DNA of 50,913 nt, from assembly GCA_030756895.1 (NCBI GenBank), contig JAVBIX010000046.1:1-50913 (forward strand), given 5' to 3'. Position numbers and translations under genes: made by a program. Below are positions 26,871-35,339 of this stretch, piece by piece. Under the pieces are notes generated by a model, which ran no database searches, was not told the DNA's origin, and saw only the letters and a program-made list of their open reading frames with translations. Origin of the DNA: Synechococcus sp. SP2 MAG. GTDB lineage: Bacteria > Cyanobacteriota > Cyanobacteriia > PCC-6307 > Cyanobiaceae. Within the stretch, counting starts at the first letter, position 1, and every line of letters begins with the position of its first letter.

Positions 26871-27269
26871 TCAGGAGAGCGACAAAAGCTCGTCCGATGC
26901 GCACACACCGGAAAGAACACCGTCGATCAAAGGATCGGAACCAGAAGGTTGCCATTCGGCCCTGAATTGGGGCAATCCATTTTTTTGCTTGTCTCGATAC
27001 AGCTGTTGGCTGCAGTCGATCTCCATCACGACCAGCGTTCCCAAAGCGGGGCTGTCATCCTCCTGACGCAAGCTGTAGCGGCTCAGCACTGACACGGTGC
27101 CATCTTTCTTCAGCCGCAAACTGCCGGCATCCCACCATTGTTGTCCCTCTGCACTGGATGGGACTTCTCGCCATTCAACCTGACCCGCGCAGACAGGAGC
27201 GGCGCAAAGAATCAGGGCTAAAACGACAGCAGCCAAGCCCCTGAAGCGTGAGGCCAAAACCTGAATCAT
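26871..27269 (-). CDS. Exported hypothetical protein (132 aa)
   Basis: No family recognised. A signal peptide ([21 protein letters not shown], cleavage near residue 29) exports a mainly beta-rich domain with [44 protein letters not shown] and a closing [11 protein letters not shown], including two cysteines that could form a disulfide. The ATG at 27269 overlaps the accD stop by four bases (ATGA), so it is translated after accD, although an exported protein shares no evident function with acetyl-CoA carboxylase. Confidence 0.75.
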   Translation of the reverse strand: MIQVLASRFRGLAAVVLALILCAAPVCAGQVEWREVPSSAEGQQWWDAGSLRLKKDGTVSVLSRYSLRQEDDSPALGTLVVMEIDCSQQLYRDKQKNGLPQFRAEWQPSGSDPLIDGVLSGVCASDELLSLS

Positions 27270-28144
27270 GAGCTGGCGACCCGAGATTCACAGCCGTGCA
27301 ATCTGAGCAGACTCGCGAGAGTGGAACGCAATTGCGTACGCGGAACAATCGAATCAACGAATCCGTGGTCTTGCAGATATTCAGCCGTTTGAAAATTATC
27401 CGGTAGTTTTTCGCGCAGTGTCTGTTCAATCACGCGCCGCCCTGCAAAGCCAATCAGAGCTTTTGGCTCCGCCAAAATCAGATCACCAAGCATCGCAAAA
27501 CTTGCTGTGACGCCACCGGTGGTGGGGTGAGTGAGTAACGGCATGTACAACACGCCCGCTTCGCGGTGGCGTTCCAAAGCACCAGAAATCTTGGCCATCT
27601 GCATGAGGCTGAGCATGCCCTCTTGCATTCTCGCTCCACCCGACGCACACACAATGAGGAGTGGCAACTTTTTGGCGGTCGCTGCTTCCACCAAGCGGGT
27701 GATCTTTTCACCGACCACCGACCCCATCGAACCGCCCATAAAACGGAAATCCATTACGGCAAGAGCCATTGGAATTCCCTCGACCTCACACAGTCCAGTG
27801 ATGACACCATCGCGAAGGCCTGTGCTGGCCTGTGTTTCGCGCAGTCGATCCGCATAGGCCCGGCGGTCTTTAAAGCCCAATGGATCCATGGGTTGAAGCT
27901 CTTGATCCATCGCCACGAAAGTATTGGGATCCACCAACACCGCAATGCGCTCGGTGCTATCGATGCGGTGGTGATAACCACAGTTGCTGCAAACACTGGC
28001 GTTGCTCAGCAGATCCTTGCGATACACCACCTGACCGCACTCGGGGCACTTGCTCCAAAGGCCATCCCCTTCATCGGGTTCTTGATTCACCTTGCCGACG
28101 TACTGACCTTTACGGCGGTCAGCGAACCAGTCGAACAAACTCAA
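27266..28144 (-). CDS. accD: Acetyl-CoA carboxylase carboxyltransferase beta subunit
   Basis: With AccA, transfers the carboxyl group from biotin to acetyl-CoA, making malonyl-CoA for fatty acid synthesis. The 292 residues begin [17 protein letters not shown] and hold the beta-subunit zinc ribbon, Cys33, Cys36, Cys52 and Cys55 ([14 protein letters not shown] and [11 protein letters not shown]). The carboxyltransferase core follows with [24 protein letters not shown] and [18 protein letters not shown]. The start is ATG 28144. A 9-bp hairpin at 28298-28324 and about 150 unremarkable bases lie upstream. Confidence 0.97.
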   Translation of the reverse strand: MSLFDWFADRRKGQYVGKVNQEPDEGDGLWSKCPECGQVVYRKDLLSNASVCSNCGYHHRIDSTERIAVLVDPNTFVAMDQELQPMDPLGFKDRRAYADRLRETQASTGLRDGVITGLCEVEGIPMALAVMDFRFMGGSMGSVVGEKITRLVEAATAKKLPLLIVCASGGARMQEGMLSLMQMAKISGALERHREAGVLYMPLLTHPTTGGVTASFAMLGDLILAEPKALIGFAGRRVIEQTLREKLPDNFQTAEYLQDHGFVDSIVPRTQLRSTLASLLRLHGCESRVASS

Positions 28145-28297
28145 GGTTGATTACTCCTTAATGGCAACAGCAGATCTCAGTTGGCATTGGGGCTTTCGGT
28201 TTGTACGAGCGCCACATTGGGGAGATCCGAGGGAACAAATGATCAAGCCAAAGGCCTGAATCTTGCACCAATCACATCAGGCTAGGACAGGGATGTT

Positions 28298-28324
28298 GCA
28301 ATCTCTCAGCACAGCAGAGATTGC
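28298..28324 (-). terminator. Terminator-like hairpin after the prepilin peptidase
   Basis: GCAATCTCT (28298-28306) and AGAGATTGC (28316-28324) are perfect inverted repeats with a nine-base loop, 17 bases past the prepilin peptidase stop on the minus strand. No T-run follows in that direction, so it may end or process the transcript, or simply shield accD from read-through. Confidence 0.5.
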
Positions 28325-28340
28325 GCTGATTTCTGTTCTT

Positions 28341-29174
28341 TTAAACGCCACCAAACAGGCTGAACCATTGCTGCACCCACCACTCAGAACCTCCGATCCA
28401 GGTCAGCCAGATTCCAAGGGCAATAAAAGGGCCAAATGGGAAGGGTTGTCTCGGCCCTAACCGTCCAGAGAGACGTCCAACCGTGCCAAAGAATGCGCCG
28501 CTAAAAACGGCGATTGCCAGAGCAACTAAAACACCTCCCAAGCCGAGCCAAGCTCCTGCTACAGCTGCCAATTTGGCATCGCCAAGTCCAAGGGCAGGCT
28601 GGCCCAGCATGCGCTCGGCTAGAGCGCTTAATCCCTCCAGCGCCAGCAATCCCGCCGATGCCGCCAACAGATGATTGAGGAGCACTGAACTGGCTTCCGG
28701 CGTTGGGATAACCAGATAGAGAGCCCCCGTGAAGGCAAGGCCGAGCAACACCCCGATCCTGCAAAGAGGTTCGGGGAGCCAGAGATGGTCGATGTCGATC
28801 AATACCAGTGGAAGCAGCACACTGATCAGAACAATTCCTGCCAACACATTGAGCAACGCCAGGCCTAATTGATCCGAAGCGGCGAGCAATCCATGGCCCC
28901 ACAACGCGCTCAACCAAAGGAGAGCGCTAAAGAATTCCACGAATGGGTAGCGGCTTGAGATGCCTTGATGACAATCGCGACAACGTCCCCGAAGCCAGAC
29001 CCACCCCAGCACCGGCACATTGTCGTGCCAGCGCACCGCCTGGCCACACTTTGGGCAATGGCTGCCAGGCCAAACCACTGATTCTTCGCGAGGCAATCGC
29101 CAGGCCACCACGTTGGCGAAACTCCCCACACAGGCACCAGCCACCACAAGGATCAAACCCAACAAACTTGTCAA
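28341..29174 (-). CDS. pilD: Prepilin peptidase (type IV)
   Basis: Cleaves and N-methylates type IV pilin-like precursors in the membrane. The 277 residues include the cytoplasmic zinc loop with Cys40, Cys43, Cys65 and Cys68 (HCPKCGQAVRW and RCRDC), about seven hydrophobic helices, and the aspartyl protease residues Asp127/Asp129 in LIDIDHLWLPE and Asp199 in LGLGDAKLAA. A TTG at 29174 gives the usual GACVGSFANVVAWRLPRE region with 14 residues before it, and overlaps the stop of the previous frame (TTGA). Type IV pili serve DNA uptake or surface behaviour; no pilin genes are nearby. Confidence 0.9.
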   Translation of the reverse strand: MTSLLGLILVVAGACVGSFANVVAWRLPREESVVWPGSHCPKCGQAVRWHDNVPVLGWVWLRGRCRDCHQGISSRYPFVEFFSALLWLSALWGHGLLAASDQLGLALLNVLAGIVLISVLLPLVLIDIDHLWLPEPLCRIGVLLGLAFTGALYLVIPTPEASSVLLNHLLAASAGLLALEGLSALAERMLGQPALGLGDAKLAAVAGAWLGLGGVLVALAIAVFSGAFFGTVGRLSGRLGPRQPFPFGPFIALGIWLTWIGGSEWWVQQWFSLFGGV

Positions 29175-29410
29175 AGCCCTGACCCTCTGGGTCTGTCTCG
29201 CCAGCCACGCGGGCGACGCAGTCGTCGACCGATGAGATCGATGCTGATGAAATGCTCTTGAAGCAAAAGTGTGGGGCTTGAGAACACAACCCTGCCCTCA
29301 TCTAACAGCTCATTCACAACAACACCCATCGGTTCAAGCTGCTGCCCAGAGTCACTTAAGAACCGGAAATAGATCCGTCGTGCCAACGCGATCAGACGAC
29401 GACTATCCAC
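29171..29410 (-). CDS. Small hypothetical protein upstream of the prepilin peptidase (79 aa)
   Basis: Not recognised. From a GTG at 29410 (with GGGACAGA before it) the frame reads DSRRLIALARRIYFRFLSDSG, then PMGVVVNELLDEGRVVFSSP and LLLQEHFISIDLIGRRLRR, a natural-looking mixture of helix and strand with a basic C-terminus. Its stop overlaps the peptidase start by four bases, which supports translation. The same frame is open to 29500, but that part lies inside the prk terminator, so the longer start is rejected. Confidence 0.5.
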   Translation of the reverse strand: MDSRRLIALARRIYFRFLSDSGQQLEPMGVVVNELLDEGRVVFSSPTLLLQEHFISIDLIGRRLRRPRGWRDRPRGSGL

Positions 29411-29477
29411 TCTGTCCCAACGCGGTGGAGAGGTTGTTGATCCACTGGCACCTGCAATCTCAAAGGAGGGAGAGGAC

Positions 29478-29512
29478 AAAAAAAGGACCCACCTGATCAT
29501 TCAGATGAGCCC
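29478..29512 (-). terminator. Rho-independent terminator for prk
   Basis: On the minus strand GGGCTCATCTG, the loop AATGAT and CAGGTGGGTCC form an 11-bp stem with three G-U pairs, followed by seven T residues, 40 bases past the prk stop. Confidence 0.85.
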
Positions 29513-29552
29513 ACGATAGATGTAATCGCTCGATGTGTATCGAGCAAAGCAA

Positions 29553-30455
29553 TCAGGAGAGTTTGCTTTGGTCTTCAATCATGCGGTGAATGATGGGAGT
29601 CAAGATGAGTTCCATCGCGAAGCCCATTTTCCCTCCATTCACAACAATGCTGGTGGGACTGCTCATGAAGGAGTCATGAATCATGCTCAGCAGGTAGCTG
29701 AAATCAATTCCCCACTTCTCACGCGCTCCCTTGCGGAAGTGAATGATCACAAAGCTTTCATCAGGCGTTGGGATGTTGCGACAGATGAATGGATTGGAGG
29801 TGTCAACCGTGGGCACCCGCTGGAAATTGATGTCAGTGAGGCTGAATTGGGGACAGATGTGATTGATGTAATCCGGCATGCGACGCAAGATCGTATCCAC
29901 GATCGCTTCGGCTGAATAGCCACGCTCGGCATTGTCACGCTGAATCTTTTGGATCCACTCGAGATTGGTAATCGGAACCACACCCACGAGTAGATCGGCG
30001 AGGGACGCCACGTCGTAGCCGTCTCCGACAACGCCACCGTGGAGGCCTTCGTAGAACAAGACGTCTGTCCCACCAGGAATGTCTTCCCAGGGGGTGAACT
30101 GACCTGGATCCAAGCTCACGCCGAGGCGAGCGTTGTGTTCGGCAGCTTCTTCTGGACTGTGGAGGTAATAACGCTTCTGACCTCCACCGGTTGCGCCATA
30201 GACGCGGAAGAGCTCTTCGAGCTTGTCGAAGAGGTTGGCTTCTGGACCGAAGTGCGAGAAATTCTCACCCTTCGCAAGCGATTCAGACATGGCGGTCTTC
30301 ATCGCCATCCGCTCGAAGCGGTGGTAGCTGTCGCCCTCCACCACTGCAGGAGTGATGTTCTCCCGAGCGAAGATGTGCTCAAAAGCCCTCTTAACAGTGC
30401 TGGTGCCTGCACCTGAGGAACCCGTGACAGCGACGACGGGGTGACGCTTCGACAT
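29553..30455 (-). CDS. prk: Phosphoribulokinase, proteobacterial-like type
   Basis: Phosphorylates ribulose 5-phosphate to ribulose 1,5-bisphosphate, the substrate of Rubisco. The 300-residue protein has the P-loop VTGSSGAGTSTVKRAFEHIF, EGDSYHRFERM, FYEGLHGGVVGDGYDVA, VVPITNLEWIQKI and PQFSLTDINFQRVPTVDTS. This matches the type known from purple bacteria rather than the longer cyanobacterial/plant type. It lacks the N-terminal cysteine pair of the plant-type enzyme that is switched by thioredoxin and CP12: the only cysteines are in HICPQF and ICRN. Regulation is therefore likely allosteric. The start is ATG 30455. Confidence 0.96.
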   Translation of the reverse strand: MSKRHPVVAVTGSSGAGTSTVKRAFEHIFARENITPAVVEGDSYHRFERMAMKTAMSESLAKGENFSHFGPEANLFDKLEELFRVYGATGGGQKRYYLHSPEEAAEHNARLGVSLDPGQFTPWEDIPGGTDVLFYEGLHGGVVGDGYDVASLADLLVGVVPITNLEWIQKIQRDNAERGYSAEAIVDTILRRMPDYINHICPQFSLTDINFQRVPTVDTSNPFICRNIPTPDESFVIIHFRKGAREKWGIDFSYLLSMIHDSFMSSPTSIVVNGGKMGFAMELILTPIIHRMIEDQSKLS

Positions 30456-30529
30456 CGACGGAGGAAGATCTGGCCCGATGAGTTTGGCAGGTCAAAGGGC
30501 AAATTCCACATTTTTCCTGCCAGGTCGCA

Positions 30530-31603
30530 TCAGAGTGTCTTGAGAAGTTCCTCCCCCATCGCCTGACAGCCCAGGGCAGTACAGCCTTCAGACATCAAAT
30601 CCCCAGTGCGGAATCCGGCTGCCAAAACGCGATCCACAGCCTGTTCCAGATCGTCCGCAGCTGCGTTTTGCTTGAGACCAGTCCGCAACATCATTGCTGC
30701 CGAGAGCACCATGGCCATCGGATTGGCCTTGTCTTGACCAGCCAGATCGGGGGCTGAACCATGCACGGGTTCATACAAACCAGGTCCTTCGCTTCCCAAA
30801 GAAGCTGAGGGAAGCATGCCGATCGAGCCGGTGAGCATGGCAGAAATATCGCTGAGAATGTCCCCGAAAAGATTGCCAGTGAGCACCACATCGAACTGGC
30901 GAGGATCTCTCACCAATTGCATCGCCGCATTGTCTACATACAAGTGGCTGACATCCACTGCGGCGTAATCACCTTTCATACCCTCCACGCGATCGCGCCA
31001 CAGTTGGCTGACGTCGAGCACATTGGCCTTATCCACCGAACAAAGCTGCCCGCGACGCTCACACGCGAGCTTGAAGGCCACCCTGGCAATTCTGTCGACC
31101 TCAGAATCCGAGTAAGTCATTGTGTTGAACGCACGCTCTTCACCATCGGCCTGCACACGACCTTTCGGCTTCCCGAAATAAATACCTCCGGTGAGTTCCC
31201 TCACCACCATCAGATCCACCCCTTCCACAACTTCAGGTCGCAGGCTGCTGGCATCGATTAGGGCTGGAACAATCTTGACTGGACGAAGATTGGCGAATAG
31301 CTCCATGCCAGAGCGCAGGGCTAGCAATCCACTTTCAGGCCGTTGTTCACGCGGCAAGGCATCAAATCGAGGGCTCCCGATCGCTGCAAGCAAAACAGCA
31401 TCGGCAGCCTTACAAGCTTCAAGGGTGCTCGCCGGTAAGGGTTCACCAGTGGCATCGATGGCAGAGCCGCCGATCGGCGCTTCACTGAACTCGAGTGTGA
31501 ACCCATGTCGAGCAGACACGGCTTCAAGGAGCTTCCTCGCCACAGCAGTGATCTCTGGACCAATGCCGTCACCCGGAAGCAAAACAACGCGATGCTGTGG
31601 CAT
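30530..31603 (-). CDS. leuB: 3-isopropylmalate dehydrogenase
   Basis: Oxidises and decarboxylates 3-isopropylmalate in leucine synthesis, using NAD. The 357-residue protein has the family order: RVVLLPGDGIGPEI, APIGGSAIDATG, ESGLLALRSGMELFANLRPV (the substrate-binding arginines), VVRELTGGIYFGKP, and the metal-binding NLFGDILSDISAMLTGSIG with GLYEPVHGSAPDLAGQDKANP. The start is ATG 31603. It lies 28 bases after lpxD and 74 bases before prk on the same strand. Confidence 0.97.
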   Translation of the reverse strand: MPQHRVVLLPGDGIGPEITAVARKLLEAVSARHGFTLEFSEAPIGGSAIDATGEPLPASTLEACKAADAVLLAAIGSPRFDALPREQRPESGLLALRSGMELFANLRPVKIVPALIDASSLRPEVVEGVDLMVVRELTGGIYFGKPKGRVQADGEERAFNTMTYSDSEVDRIARVAFKLACERRGQLCSVDKANVLDVSQLWRDRVEGMKGDYAAVDVSHLYVDNAAMQLVRDPRQFDVVLTGNLFGDILSDISAMLTGSIGMLPSASLGSEGPGLYEPVHGSAPDLAGQDKANPMAMVLSAAMMLRTGLKQNAAADDLEQAVDRVLAAGFRTGDLMSEGCTALGCQAMGEELLKTL

Positions 31604-31631
31604 TGGGTTTCAGAGGGGGTAACCAGAGAGG

Positions 31632-32672
31632 TTACTGAGTGGCTTTCTTGAGTTCGCGAATCTGTTTCGCCATCTCAGGCAATTTGCTGAAGGCTGCTGA
31701 ACAACGCAGCCAAAGTCTGTTGGGAATAGCCGGATAGCCACTCACCACTTCACCGGGCTCCACCTCACCATGAATCCCGCTCTTGGAACTGGCGATCGCA
31801 CGATCACCAATGACCGCTCGGTTGGCCACACCAACCTGTCCAGCCAAAATCACCCCATTTCCAAGGCGAGCGCCGCCTGCAATACCCACCTGCGAGGCCA
31901 GGGCACAGCCCCGTCCGGTGACAACGCCATGACCGATTTGCACGAGATTATCGATCTTTGTTCCCGCACCAATTCGGGTTTCACCAACAGACGGGCGATC
32001 AATCGTGCTGCCGCAACCCACTTCAACTCCCTCTTCAAGGACCACCAGACCCGTTTGAGGCATTTTTCGCCATCCCTTAGCGGTCGGAACAAATCCAAAC
32101 CCCTCTGAGCCCACCACCGCGTTGGAGTGCACCACGCAATGGTTGGCTAAGCGCACGCCGGGATGAAGCACCGCATTGGCATGCAATTCGCACGACTGAC
32201 CGACCCTCACATCGCCATAAATCACCACACCTGCATGAATAGTGCTGTTGGCACTAATGCATGTGTCGTCGCCGATGCAAACGTGAGGGCCAATCGAGAC
32301 CCCAGCATCGATCTGAACCCTGTCACCGATCACCGCAGAAGGATGAATGGTTGCTTCTGTTCTGGGCCGAGGATGCAAGCGCTCGAGGGCTTCTGCGAAG
32401 GCCAACCGAGGATCACGCATCACGGCCCAAGCCAGACCACGCTGCTCTGCCATGGCCTTGAGGTCATCCTGATTGGGAATCAAAACGGCGCCAACTTGGC
32501 TGGTTTCTAGGCTCTGAATCAGAGCGTTGCCCTTTTCAAGAAAGCTGAGTTGATCGGCACCGGCCCTCTCCAAAGATGCAGCACCACGGAGCTCAGGATC
32601 GCTGCTGAGCTGATGCTCCAGCAGACCTGCCTCTCCGTCCTGAAGGACGGCGATTAACTGGCTGAAACGCAT
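31632..32672 (-). CDS. lpxD: UDP-3-O-acylglucosamine N-acyltransferase
   Basis: Adds the second acyl chain in lipid A synthesis for the outer membrane. The 346 residues comprise an N-terminal uridine-binding domain (ISxL type, [17 protein letters not shown]) and a left-handed beta-helix built from hexapeptide repeats, from about residue 100 ([20 protein letters not shown]) to residue 310. The catalytic His lies in the repeat around [14 protein letters not shown]-terminal helix closes the trimer. It starts at ATG 32672, four bases after the proB stop, within the long minus-strand run. Confidence 0.95.
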   Translation of the reverse strand: MRFSQLIAVLQDGEAGLLEHQLSSDPELRGAASLERAGADQLSFLEKGNALIQSLETSQVGAVLIPNQDDLKAMAEQRGLAWAVMRDPRLAFAEALERLHPRPRTEATIHPSAVIGDRVQIDAGVSIGPHVCIGDDTCISANSTIHAGVVIYGDVRVGQSCELHANAVLHPGVRLANHCVVHSNAVVGSEGFGFVPTAKGWRKMPQTGLVVLEEGVEVGCGSTIDRPSVGETRIGAGTKIDNLVQIGHGVVTGRGCALASQVGIAGGARLGNGVILAGQVGVANRAVIGDRAIASSKSGIHGEVEPGEVVSGYPAIPNRLWLRCSAAFSKLPEMAKQIRELKKATQ

Positions 32673-32676
32673 GGAT

Positions 32677-33792
32677 TCAGGGGTCTGGTTGGCGGATCGT
32701 AGGCGTGCTCAGGACAAGCACGTCGCGATGCACCACAACAGGCGAGCCCCCTTGCCGATCGGTTCGGGCTGGCTCTCTGACGAGACGTCGAAGCGCCTCA
32801 CTGCTTAGGGAGCTCAAACCACGGGCCACTTCATGGCCTTCCTGATCGAGAATCCGCACGGGTTGATTGGCCTGAAACTCTCCAGTGATGTCCGTAATTC
32901 CAACCAAAAGTAAGGATGCACCTTTGCCGCACAGCGCTTGGCAGGCACCACCATCAATTTTCAAGCTGCCTTGGGGTTGCAACGCATGAGCCAGCCAGCT
33001 TTTTCGATGACCAATGGGCTGGGGGTGAGGATGAAAAACCGTGCCTCCACGCCCCCCAGCCAACATGGTTTGAAGCGTGTGCTGATCGCGACCATCCGCC
33101 AGATGCACGGTGATTCCGCTCGCGGTGGCAATTCGCGCGGCCGCGAGTTTGGTGGTCATCCCGCCGGTTCCCCAACGACCTCCATCTCCTGCGCCCTGTT
33201 CAAGGGCCTCTAATTCTGCTGGGTGATGCACGTCCAAAATTGGGCGAGCCGAGGCATCACTGCGCGGATCAGCGGAATAGAGGCGGTCGATATCGGTCAA
33301 AAGAATCAGATCATCCGCATCAATCGCTGCTGCCACCAATGCTGAGAGCGTGTCGTTATCGCCAAAACGCAACTCAGCAGAAGAGACCGTGTCGTTTTCA
33401 TTGATGACAGGCAGAACCTTCCATTCCATCAACTGATGAAGGGTTGCAGAAGCGTTGTGATAGCTCCGACTGTCAGCCAAGTCAGATCGGGTGAGAAGAA
33501 CCTGCGCTACGGGGATGCCATGAACGGCCATCGCTTCTTCGTACAGAGCCATCAGATGGCCTTGACCAATCGCCGCCGCCGCTTGAAGACCGCGCAACGT
33601 AGAAGGCCTGGTCTTCAGGCCAAGACGCTGACATCCGAGTCCGACAGCCCCACTCGTGACTAAAACAACACGGTCGCCTCGATGAAGACATTGGGCGAGA
33701 TTCAGACATAAAGCTGAGATGGAATCAGCAGTGCTGCGACGTTCCGTGCTGCGCAGCAGACTGGTCCCAACCTTCACGACCCGCAGGCTCAT
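32677..33792 (-). CDS. proB: Glutamate 5-kinase
   Basis: Phosphorylates glutamate as the first step of proline synthesis. From ATG 33792 it has 371 residues: an amino-acid kinase domain ([50 protein letters not shown] in the family pattern, [15 protein letters not shown]) followed by a PUA domain near the C-terminus ([23 protein letters not shown]). The start overlaps the stop of the upstream HAD gene (ATGA), so the longer in-frame start at 33858 is rejected. proA is not present in the window. Confidence 0.95.
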   Translation of the reverse strand: MSLRVVKVGTSLLRSTERRSTADSISALCLNLAQCLHRGDRVVLVTSGAVGLGCQRLGLKTRPSTLRGLQAAAAIGQGHLMALYEEAMAVHGIPVAQVLLTRSDLADSRSYHNASATLHQLMEWKVLPVINENDTVSSAELRFGDNDTLSALVAAAIDADDLILLTDIDRLYSADPRSDASARPILDVHHPAELEALEQGAGDGGRWGTGGMTTKLAAARIATASGITVHLADGRDQHTLQTMLAGGRGGTVFHPHPQPIGHRKSWLAHALQPQGSLKIDGGACQALCGKGASLLLVGITDITGEFQANQPVRILDQEGHEVARGLSSLSSEALRRLVREPARTDRQGGSPVVVHRDVLVLSTPTIRQPDP

Positions 33793-34298
33793 GCCTGGCC
33801 GGCTCCAAGCCATCGAGCGAGTTGTCGCTCCAACACTTGAACACGATCGTGACGACAAGGCGTTCCATCTGCACTTAGAGGTCTCACCAAAACGGTGTAG
33901 AGACCAAGCCGGTTTCCTGCAAGAACATCCGTAAACACGCGATCACCAACCATTGCGATCTGCTCTGGGTTGAGATCCAGGCTCTCCATCACACGTCGGA
34001 TGGCACCGCGACGCGGCTTAGCGGCTGAGCTGGTGAACCCAATCCCAAGCTGATCAGCCACAGCCCCAATCCGCTCGCGGGAGGGATTGTTACTAATCAA
34101 ATAAAGATGCGTATGGCGTTGAGCCGATTGGGCCCAACGAAGGACAGAGGCAGGCAACGCAACATCACGTCCCGGAAGAAGGGTGCGATCAACGTCAAGC
34201 AATAGAGCTTTGATCCCTCTGCCAAGCAAGGGTTCCAACGGAAGATGGGCCAGGGTTAAGCCTGGATCCCAATCAGGTCGCAGCCAATCACGACGCAT
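33789..34298 (-). CDS. HAD-family phosphatase, YqeG type
   Basis: A 169-residue haloacid-dehalogenase phosphatase of the YqeG/GEP4 group, members of which dephosphorylate phosphatidylglycerol phosphate in other organisms. Motif I is LLLDVDRTLLP with Asp35 and Asp37; motif II is the LISNN segment; motif III/IV is MVGDRVFTDVLAGNRLG. The role is plausible here because pgsA, which makes the substrate, is also in the window, but that link is inference. ATG 34298 overlaps the preceding stop (TGATG), and its own stop overlaps proB. Confidence 0.87.
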   Translation of the reverse strand: MRRDWLRPDWDPGLTLAHLPLEPLLGRGIKALLLDVDRTLLPGRDVALPASVLRWAQSAQRHTHLYLISNNPSRERIGAVADQLGIGFTSSAAKPRRGAIRRVMESLDLNPEQIAMVGDRVFTDVLAGNRLGLYTVLVRPLSADGTPCRHDRVQVLERQLARWLGAGQA

Positions 34299-34843
34299 CA
34301 CTCGGAGAGCTCACGCTCATCAAGCTCAGCCTCGATTCGAGGTTGAATTTGATCAAACTCATCCCCTTCCACCAAAACTGCAGCGCCATCATCCATTCGG
34401 GCTACAACAAAAAAGGGATCTAGAGGGATATAGAGCCCGTATTCCAATTCATCGACCAAAAAGCTCACCAGCAATTCATAGGTCTCCGATTCATCGTCAC
34501 CCGCCTCATCCTCATCGAGATCTTCAGGATCGGGCTCATCGAGCTCACCATTCACCGTGAGGGTGACGGCGGAGCGCACAAGGGTGAGGTCATGCTCTTG
34601 AAGCACCACATCAGCCACCGAGAGGATCGGTTCATTGCTTGTGATGCTGTCGATCACTTCAGGCTCATCTCCATCCTTCAACCTGAACAAGCAGACCGGA
34701 GTATCCACAGGGGTCAGTAACGCGTAATCCTGACCATCAAGGGGGATGAGCTGCTCTAGGAAACAAAGAAGATCACGACCATCACTGTCTTTAACCAGCA
34801 GCGTTGGCACGTCTCCGCTGTTGTTCGGCCCGCTAGAACTCAT
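34298..34843 (-). CDS. DUF3727-type conserved cyanobacterial protein
   Basis: Resembles the DUF3727 family, widespread in cyanobacteria and plastids with no established role. From the ATG at 34843 it has 181 residues; a start at 34876 is possible and would overlap the ruvX stop by 14 bases. The N-terminal half has LLVKDSDGRDLLCFLEQLIPL and YALLTPVDTPVCLF. A highly acidic linker rich in Asp and Glu (near residues 110-125) joins it to a C-terminal part with SFLVDELEYGLYIPLDPFFVVAR. It sits between ruvX and the HAD phosphatase, joined by short overlaps. Confidence 0.8.
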   Translation of the reverse strand: MSSSGPNNSGDVPTLLVKDSDGRDLLCFLEQLIPLDGQDYALLTPVDTPVCLFRLKDGDEPEVIDSITSNEPILSVADVVLQEHDLTLVRSAVTLTVNGELDEPDPEDLDEDEAGDDESETYELLVSFLVDELEYGLYIPLDPFFVVARMDDGAAVLVEGDEFDQIQPRIEAELDERELSE

Positions 34844-34862
34844 TGCTAAAGAATCAATACCT

Positions 34863-35339
34863 TCAGGATCCTTCATCGCCGTCCGTCTTGCTAGCAGACG
34901 GGGTCGCCATGTCGACCGGTTGGGGCTCTGGCCCATCAGCGAGCCATTGCTCAAGCAGTAGCGAAGCTGCTGCACTGTCAAGTTTGCCGCTGCGATCCCC
35001 ATGCAAGCCATGACGTTCGGCCGCGGCCCAACTACTGCTGTGTTCATTCACGAGTGCCAAAGGCAGCTTTAAAGCCACAGCCAAGCGCTGGCCATAACGC
35101 TGGCAATGGGCCGCTTGCTCTGTGAATTGACCTTCTGCATCAAGCGGTAGACCAACAACCAGACCCTGCACTCGACGGGTCAGGCAAACCTTTTCCAAAT
35201 GCCCAAGGTCTTGCTTAAACGCTCTGCGTAAAAGAGCTGGGAGGGGACTCACCGTGATTCCCAGGGCATCACACCCTGCCAAGCCGATACGCTTACGCCC
35301 CACATCCAGGCTCAACATGGAACGGGGAGATGGACTCAC
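34863..35339 (-). CDS. ruvX: RuvX/YqgF Holliday-junction-resolvase-like protein
   Basis: A 158-residue RNase-H-fold protein of the YqgF/RuvX family, linked to pre-16S rRNA processing and proposed to resolve Holliday junctions. It shows LSLDVGRKRIGLAGCDALG with the first catalytic Asp, VVGLPLDAEG, VNEHSSSWAAA (E in the second motif) and the end LDSAAASLLLEQWL with the last acidic residue. GTG 35339 overlaps the previous stop (GTGA) and is used; an ATG at 35318 would give a seven-residue shorter protein. The C-terminal 20 residues are a family-specific tail. Confidence 0.92.
   Translation of the reverse strand: MSPSPRSMLSLDVGRKRIGLAGCDALGITVSPLPALLRRAFKQDLGHLEKVCLTRRVQGLVVGLPLDAEGQFTEQAAHCQRYGQRLAVALKLPLALVNEHSSSWAAAERHGLHGDRSGKLDSAAASLLLEQWLADGPEPQPVDMATPSASKTDGDEGS

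Noticed and set aside
29171-29500. Longer minus-strand frame of 109 codons
   Set aside because: Its first part lies within the prk terminator hairpin and T-run; a GTG at 29410 is a more credible start.
31790-31802. GCGATCGC (HIP1-like) octamer
   Set aside because: An isolated occurrence inside lpxD coding sequence; no sign of the enrichment seen in freshwater cyanobacteria.
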